A stretch of DNA of 12,142 nt, taken from positions 1-12,142 of the forward strand of contig CAKTFF010000030.1 of NCBI GenBank assembly GCA_934553185.1. The letters are read 5' to 3'. Shown in pieces: positions 7,831-12,142 of the stretch. The notes under the pieces are model-generated. The model ran no database searches. It was not told the origin of the DNA and saw only the letters and a program-made list of their open reading frames with translations. The DNA is from an uncultured Devosia sp. (GTDB lineage Bacteria > Pseudomonadota > Alphaproteobacteria > Rhizobiales > Devosiaceae). Both the position numbers and the translations under genes were made by a program. The stretch's first letter is position 1. Every line of letters begins with the position of its first letter.

Positions 7831-8696
7831 TATCGCATTCGCTTCTCGATCGCTGCAGCCATGAGGTCGATGAACTCGTCGCCGTCCCGAACGGTGGCGA
7901 GGTCCGAGGCTTCCACGACATAGCCGAAATTGTCTGCCAGCGCCTGGTAGCGGGGCAGGCGGTCATGCAGCAGGGCTTCAAAGCCCCAAGCGCCGAAGCC
8001 TTCCGGATCGACTGCGTCGTCATCGGTGATGTTGTTGAGCGCTTTGTACTCGGCCCATTTCTCAACTAGAAAGTGGGGCCGGTAATACATGGGCTTGGGC
8101 GATTGCCGAAACCGGCGCACCAATTCGGCAGCGTCCTTGCCGGTTCCTCGGATGTAGAGCAGCGCCGTGGACGCCGCCAGGGTTTTCACCACCGGGTCAT
8201 TGGCGTCGGTGGGGTCGATTACCTCGATCAGTGAACCGCCGGTGTCGGCAATGAAGTCGCTATAGCCATAAAGCGCCTGCGCGCGGCTGATGAAGTGCGG
8301 CACATCACCCAGCGCGGCGATTTCAGCCACGCGGTGCTGCTCCTGCCGCCGCTGGTATTCGGCCAGGGGCAGGCCGCCCCGGCCAGGGTCGCCCGGTGTG
8401 CCGAGATAGGTCGAGAGCGGGTCGAGATTGTCGAAGGTGATGTTGGACGAAATGTAGATGGAGTCCGAGCGCAACAGTTCGGCGAGGAACGGCACCTTCA
8501 TGGCTTCATGCTTGAAGTTGTCGACGATGTACTCGCCCATATAGCGGGTGCCGATGCGGTAATCGGCGGAATAATGAAACCACCTGTTGGCACGCAGCAT
8601 GTTGCTCAGCCGTGTCTTGCCCACGCCCGCCATGCCGAACACGGTCACGGCGCGCTGCGGCGCTTGTATGAACTCGTCGGCACTTGAGAACAGCAT
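7830..8696 (-). CDS. Conserved P-loop ATPase-like protein of unknown function
   Basis: A 288-residue soluble protein. Walker A GMAGVGKT is at 21-28, right after a short beta-strand (AVTVF). A second candidate motif is FIADTGGS (148-155), where the Asp may act as Walker B. Other marked segments are WFHYSADYRIGTRYMGEYIVDNF (about 39-61), SIYISSNITFDNL (79-91) and KPMYYRPHFL (201-210). I recall close relatives only in alphaproteobacteria, labelled simply ATPase; I know of no assigned function and the overall shape resembles small nucleotide-kinase or shikimate-kinase-like folds only loosely. I take the ATG at 8696 because GGGA lies 9 nt upstream; a TTG at 8702 would add two residues. A perfect dyad precedes it (8710-8722) and a stable hairpin follows it, so it may be its own transcription unit. 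Confidence 0.75.
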   Translation of the reverse strand: MLFSSADEFIQAPQRAVTVFGMAGVGKTRLSNMLRANRWFHYSADYRIGTRYMGEYIVDNFKHEAMKVPFLAELLRSDSIYISSNITFDNLDPLSTYLGTPGDPGRGGLPLAEYQRRQEQHRVAEIAALGDVPHFISRAQALYGYSDFIADTGGSLIEVIDPTDANDPVVKTLAASTALLYIRGTGKDAAELVRRFRQSPKPMYYRPHFLVEKWAEYKALNNITDDDAVDPEGFGAWGFEALLHDRLPRYQALADNFGYVVEASDLATVRDGDEFIDLMAAAIEKRMR

Positions 8697-8709
8697 CGGC
8701 AAAGGTCCC

Positions 8710-8722
8710 GGAACACTGTTCC
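8710..8722. promoter_or_regulatory. Perfect 13-bp dyad upstream of the P-loop gene
   Basis: GGAACA-C-TGTTCC is a perfect inverted repeat 13 bp upstream of the ATG at 8696. Its inner edge touches the candidate Shine-Dalgarno. It could be an operator where a repressor blocks expression, or a small RNA hairpin. It does not match the alphaproteobacterial LexA pattern (GTTC-N7-GTTC). The regulator is unknown. Confidence 0.35.
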
Positions 8723-8757
8723 TGACTTAATGGAAGGGAGGGGGCACGACAAGCGGG

Positions 8758-8795
8758 CGGCAAAATCTGCCGGTCAGCAGAAAGGTCCTGCCGGT
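8758..8795. promoter_or_regulatory. Candidate activator (FlbD-like) enhancer upstream of the sigma-54 promoter
   Basis: CGGCA-AAATC-TGCCG (8758-8772) is a perfect dyad, and the octamer CTGCCGGT occurs twice, at 8767-8774 and 8788-8795, exactly 21 bp apart, that is two helical turns on one DNA face. The block lies about 63-100 bp upstream of the -24 element, where sigma-54 activators bind. The GC-flanked A-rich dyad recalls the ftr elements bound by FlbD at Caulobacter hook genes; I recall that consensus only roughly. Confidence 0.45.
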
Positions 8796-8855
8796 TGAAG
8801 GTGATCCCACCGTAAGGCCGCGGCGGAAAGCCCAATAAAAACAAGGTCCAATTAC

Positions 8856-8872
8856 TTGGCATCGCCCTTGCA
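8856..8872 (+). promoter_or_regulatory. Sigma-54 (-24/-12) promoter for flgE
   Basis: TTGGCATCGCCCTTGCA matches the sigma-54 pattern TTGGCAC-N5-TTGCA closely, with invariant GG at 8858-8859 and GC at 8870-8871 separated by exactly 10 bases. Transcription would begin near 8882-8883, giving a leader of about 43 nt before the flgE ATG. Its place directly upstream of the hook gene matches the sigma-54-dependent hook operon of Caulobacter. Confidence 0.8.
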
Positions 8873-8888
8873 CCATCGGTTGCGAACA

Positions 8889-8900
8889 CGTCTTCGGACG
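8889..8900 (+). other. Small UUCG hairpin in the flgE leader
   Basis: CGTC-TTCG-GACG forms a four-pair stem with the stable C(UUCG)G loop a few bases after the predicted transcript start. It may shield the 5' end of the flgE mRNA from decay. The stem is short and could be chance. Confidence 0.3.
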
Positions 8901-8925
8901 GCAACGGGTTATTTGGAGTTTTCGC

Positions 8926-10689
8926 ATGGGCATCTATGGCGCTCTTTCCAGTGCGGTGACCGGGCTGCGGGCCCAGGCGCATGCGCTGGAGAACATTTCG
9001 GGCAATATCGCCAATTCCCAGACCACCGGCTACAAGCGGATCGAGACCGACTTTCTCGATCTGATCCCCGATGCTCCGATTTCGCGCCAGGTTCCCGGGG
9101 CCGTGCTGGCGCAGTCGCGCGGCACCAACAATGTCCAGGGCGACATCAAGACGGTGTCGGACGAGACCTTTATCGCGCTCAATGCCAACGGCTTCTTCGT
9201 GGTTGAACCCAAAGTTGGTCAGTCCGACGGCAATCCCGTGTTCTCCGGCAGCAATTTCTATACCCGGCGCGGCGACTTCGAAATCGACAAGGACGGTTTG
9301 CTCGCCAACGGGGCCGGCTACTACCTCAAGGGCCTGCCGATCGACACCTCCACGGGCAACATTTCGGGTTCGGTGCCCGAGGTGATCAAGCTGTCCAACA
9401 ACTTCCTCCCCGCCCAGCAGACCAACCGCATCAACTACCAGGCCAACCTGCCGCAATTGCCCAAGAATACCGGCTATGTGGCGACCGTCCCCAATAGCGA
9501 GCTGTTCCAGGCGGGCACCTATGCCGGGCTGCCCGCGCAGGTGAATGGTGACCCCGTCGCCAACGCCGATCTGGACGCGATCACCAATGGCTTTGCCGAT
9601 GGCGAGACCCTGCGGTTCACCGCCAACACCACGCCCTCCAGCGTCGTCACCGTCGAGTTTCACGACAATGATCCAGGTGGGGTCACCGCGCCGAACCTGG
9701 GCGTAAACGTGCAGACCGGGCAGAGCATTTCCGAAGTGCTGGCGCAGATCCAGCAGCAGTTGCGCTCCTCCGGCGTCGATGCCTTTTCCTCAGCCTCCGT
9801 GTCGGTGACCGGTGGCGCGATCAACATCAACATGGGCAAGAACAAGACCAACCAGCTTGTTGTGGCCGGCACCGCGGCGGCTGGCCTCGGCGTCAACGGC
9901 ACCTTCACCGCCGTTGCCCCACCGGCGCGCATCAGCGGCGTTTCCGGTGCGCAGGATGCCCAGTTCAAGGCCAACTCGGTCGCTGGCGGCGCCATCACCG
10001 TTTATGCCGAAAACGGCGCACCCGCCAACGTGCAGATGCGCTGGGCCAAGATCGACAGCGCGGCGTCAGGCGGCGCGGACACCTGGAACCTGTTCTACAT
10101 GTCCGACAGCACAGCGACAGGCGCAAACGAGATGTGGACCAATGTGGGCCAGGACTACACGTTCAGCCCCGATGGCTCGCTCGTGCCGCCCGGCTTGCCC
10201 TCGGTGACCATCAAGGACTTGTCCGTGAACGGCGTGGCGATCGGCGATGTCGAGCTCAAGCACGACACCAATGGCGTGTCGCAGTTCGCCGATGTGAACG
10301 GCACGGTCAGCGTTTCGACGCTGAACCAGAACGGCTATGGCGCTGGTGAATTCGTTTCAGTCGCCATCAACGACAGCGGCCGGGTGGTCGCTACCTACAG
10401 CAATGGCGAGCGCATCGACATGGCGCAGGTGGTGACGGCCGAATTCAATGCCGGCAACAAGCTCAAGCGTCTCGACGGCGGCGTGTTTTCGGCCACCTCG
10501 GAGTCGGGCGAGGCAATCCTTGATCTGTCCGGCTCGGGCGTGATCGGTGGAGCCCTCGAAGCGTCCAACACCGACATTTCCGACGAATTCACCAAGCTGA
10601 TCGTCACCCAGCAGGCCTATGCCGCCGGAACGCGCATCGTCAGCACGGCCGATGAGATGCTCCAGGAAGCGCTCAACATGATCCGCTAA
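8926..10689 (+). CDS. flgE: Flagellar hook protein FlgE
   Basis: A 587-residue structural protein of the flagellar hook, exported by the flagellar type III system. The N-terminal rod-type domain is clear: ALSSAVTGLRAQAHALENISGNIANSQTTGYKR across 6-38, then the hook core motif FYTRRGDFEIDKDGLLANGAGYYLKG near 111-136. The last ~40 residues (LEASNTDISDEFTKLIVTQQAYAAGTRIVSTADEML) form the matching C-terminal helix. The long central part (about 190-460), rich in Ala, Gly, Thr and Asn, is the variable surface domain; total length is far above the about 400 residues of enteric FlgE and close to the about 590 of Caulobacter. GGAG at 8915-8918 lies 7 nt before the ATG. A sigma-54 element precedes it and flgK follows 70 bp later in the same direction. 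Confidence 0.93.
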   Translation: MGIYGALSSAVTGLRAQAHALENISGNIANSQTTGYKRIETDFLDLIPDAPISRQVPGAVLAQSRGTNNVQGDIKTVSDETFIALNANGFFVVEPKVGQSDGNPVFSGSNFYTRRGDFEIDKDGLLANGAGYYLKGLPIDTSTGNISGSVPEVIKLSNNFLPAQQTNRINYQANLPQLPKNTGYVATVPNSELFQAGTYAGLPAQVNGDPVANADLDAITNGFADGETLRFTANTTPSSVVTVEFHDNDPGGVTAPNLGVNVQTGQSISEVLAQIQQQLRSSGVDAFSSASVSVTGGAININMGKNKTNQLVVAGTAAAGLGVNGTFTAVAPPARISGVSGAQDAQFKANSVAGGAITVYAENGAPANVQMRWAKIDSAASGGADTWNLFYMSDSTATGANEMWTNVGQDYTFSPDGSLVPPGLPSVTIKDLSVNGVAIGDVELKHDTNGVSQFADVNGTVSVSTLNQNGYGAGEFVSVAINDSGRVVATYSNGERIDMAQVVTAEFNAGNKLKRLDGGVFSATSESGEAILDLSGSGVIGGALEASNTDISDEFTKLIVTQQAYAAGTRIVSTADEMLQEALNMIR

Positions 10690-10707
10690 GGGCGGAACCA
10701 AGCCATA

Positions 10708-10755
10708 GGGTCCGGCCGGCGCACAGGCCGGGCTCTTCTCCTGTGTGAGGAGCCC
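10708..10755 (+). promoter_or_regulatory. Two mutually exclusive hairpins in the flgK leader, one covering the ribosome binding site
   Basis: Hairpin 1 has the core CCGGCC (10712-10717) with GGCCGG (10726-10731), and flanking pairs (10707-10711 with 10732-10736, two of them G-U) extend it to 11 pairs. Hairpin 2 pairs GGGCTCTTC (10730-10738) with GAGGAGCCC (10747-10755), nine pairs with one G-U and an 8-nt loop. They share 10730-10736 and cannot form together. The flgK Shine-Dalgarno GAGGAG (10747-10752) is fully buried in hairpin 2 and free in hairpin 1. Confidence 0.5.
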
Positions 10756-10759
10756 AACA

Positions 10760-12142
10760 ATGGGTCTGACGACATCACTGACCAATGCCGTGTCCGGCTT
10801 GCGGGTCAATCAGGACTCCCTCGACATCCTGAGCCGCAACATCGCCAATTCGGGCACGCCCGGCTACCATCGGCAGTCGCTCAACGTCGTCGACTACAAT
10901 TCCCAGGAAAGCTCCTATGCCCGCACCGCGGGCGCCAACCGGGCCTTCAACACGAGCCTTCAAACCTACTACACGCGCCAGGTGTCCGATACCGCGCTGT
11001 CGGGCGTGCAGGCCAGCTATCTCGACCGCCTGCAGGGCTTCATGGGCAAGCCTGGCAGCGCCGGGTCGCTCGACACCATCTATTCCGAACTGCAGAACGC
11101 GCTGCAAGGCATAGCCACCAGCCCTGACGACTATACCGCGCGCGCCGACGCCCTGGCCTCGGCCCAGACCATGGCCGAAACGCTGAACCGGATGTCCAAC
11201 ACCATCCAGAGCATGCGCGGGGAAACCGAAGGGCAGATCGCCGCCAACGTTCATAACCTCAACGGCATGCTCAACTCCCTGGCGGAGGTCAACAATCGCA
11301 TGCTCGATCTGGGCATGACCGACTCGTCACGAGCGGCGCTGATGGACCAGCGCGATCGGCTGGTGTCTTCGGTTGCCGAACTGGTTGACGTACGCGCCGA
11401 TTATCGCGCCGACGGCAGCGTGGCGCTGATGACGCGTTCCGGCGTCGGCCTGATCGACAATGGCGTCTCCAGCTTCAAGTTCGAAAGCGCCGGCAATCTC
11501 TCGACCACCTCGACCTTCGACCCCGATCCGGACAAGACCAAGGTCGGCAAGCTGTCGTTGACGACGCCTTCGGGCTTGACCATCGACCTTGTGGCGCAGG
11601 GCGTACTGCAGGGCGGCGAACTGGGCGGCCTTCTGCCCCTGCGCGACAAAACGCTCACCGAAGCGCAAAGCCAGCTCGACGAGATTGCGGCGGGCCTGGC
11701 GCAGGCCTTTTCAACCAACAAGGCGCCGGGCAAGCCCGCCGTGGATGGCGCAGCAGCGGGCTATGACCTTGATCTGGCCAATATGCGGCCAGGCAACGAC
11801 ATTCTGCTGACCTATTCGGAAGGTGGCGTCGAAAAGCGTGTGCGTGTGGTCAACACGACGACGCCGGAAAATTACACCGACGCGTCTGGCCAGAAGATCA
11901 TCGGGCTCGACATGTCCGCGGGTGGCCCGGCCATCGCTACCCGGCTCAGCACCATGTTGCCGGGCCTGGCCTTCAGTAGCTCGGGCGCAAACAACCTGCG
12001 CGTCCTGGACGATGGCGCTCCCAACACGACGGACGTCAAGTCGGCCGTGGCGCGCTCGACATCGACCGGTCTTCAAGGCGCAGGGCTTGGCTTTAACTTG
12101 TTCGTTGACCAGGGCAATGCCGCCTTCACCAACAACCTCGAC
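10760..12142 (+). CDS. flgK: Flagellar hook-associated protein 1 (hook-filament junction), 3' end outside window
   Basis: The frame is open from the ATG at 10760 to the window edge, giving the first 461 residues of FlgK, which joins hook to filament after export. The N-terminal domain is typical: MGLTTSLTNAVSGL, then LDILSRNIANSGTPGYHRQS at 21-40, the flagellar rod/hook signature with the FlgK-specific TPGYxRQ. A long helical stretch (about 95-215) with SLDTIYSELQNALQGIATSPDD and LMDQRDRLVSSVAELVDV follows, as in other FlgK proteins. The part seen already approaches the whole length of enteric FlgK (about 550), so this is probably a longer alphaproteobacterial form. GAGGAG at 10747-10752 lies 7 nt before the ATG, within a hairpin. 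It is probably co-transcribed with flgE; flgL would be expected next. Confidence 0.93.
   Translation, partial: MGLTTSLTNAVSGLRVNQDSLDILSRNIANSGTPGYHRQSLNVVDYNSQESSYARTAGANRAFNTSLQTYYTRQVSDTALSGVQASYLDRLQGFMGKPGSAGSLDTIYSELQNALQGIATSPDDYTARADALASAQTMAETLNRMSNTIQSMRGETEGQIAANVHNLNGMLNSLAEVNNRMLDLGMTDSSRAALMDQRDRLVSSVAELVDVRADYRADGSVALMTRSGVGLIDNGVSSFKFESAGNLSTTSTFDPDPDKTKVGKLSLTTPSGLTIDLVAQGVLQGGELGGLLPLRDKTLTEAQSQLDEIAAGLAQAFSTNKAPGKPAVDGAAAGYDLDLANMRPGNDILLTYSEGGVEKRVRVVNTTTPENYTDASGQKIIGLDMSAGGPAIATRLSTMLPGLAFSSSGANNLRVLDDGAPNTTDVKSAVARSTSTGLQGAGLGFNLFVDQGNAAFTNNLD

Noticed and set aside
7763..8065. Upstream extension of the metA frame
   Set aside because: It overlaps the P-loop gene in another frame and has low-complexity, non-homologous sequence; ATG 7762 has AAGAGG and gives the normal family length.
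8506..9663. 385-codon open frame on the - strand across the flgE promoter
   Set aside because: It runs through the sigma-54 promoter region and opposite flgE and the P-loop gene; no domain is visible and it conflicts with well-supported genes.

Overview
The window reads as ordinary chromosome from a motile alphaproteobacterium, most likely a Hyphomicrobiales member of the Devosia/Pelagibacterium kind. That placement rests on GC-rich codon use, the cysI-cysH-DUF934 sulfur cluster, an alphaproteobacterial P-loop protein, a long hook protein of the alphaproteobacterial type, and a degenerate CCTCATCCTGAGG-like intergenic palindrome. It is inferred from recall of families, not from a search. I saw no tRNA, rRNA, CRISPR array, insertion sequence or phage gene.

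Left arm (1-3450, + strand): a sulfate-assimilation operon. It holds the C-terminal end of a sirohaem/[4Fe-4S] sulfite reductase (cysI), an APS-reductase-type cysH fused in frame to a DUF934 domain, a TrxR-like ferredoxin--NADP+ reductase, and an adrenodoxin-like [2Fe-2S] ferredoxin. Together they look like a self-contained route NADPH -> FNR -> ferredoxin -> sulfite reductase. A single-domain EAL c-di-GMP phosphodiesterase follows (3541-4299) and converges, 3 bp apart, with the next block.

Centre (4303-8696, - strand): a P-loop protein of unknown function, then a UUCG-capped hairpin, then metA (homoserine O-acyltransferase), then the ycjX-ycjF pair (GTPase-like protein plus DUF697 membrane protein, ATGA overlap). 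The metA product uses the sulfide made by the left arm only indirectly, by supplying activated homoserine for methionine synthesis.

Right arm (8703-12142, + strand): a divergent intergenic region with a textbook sigma-54 -24/-12 element (8856-8872) and an upstream enhancer-like dyad plus 21-bp-spaced direct repeats, followed by flgE (hook) and the 5' part of flgK (hook-filament junction). A hairpin that covers the flgK Shine-Dalgarno, and an overlapping alternative hairpin, lie between flgE and flgK.

No wholly new system is evident. The best leads are the cysH-DUF934 fusion with a retained internal start, the sigma-54/enhancer control region of flgE, the flgK leader that could switch between two structures, Ala at the acyl-CoA specificity position of MetA, and the conserved but unexplained P-loop protein.
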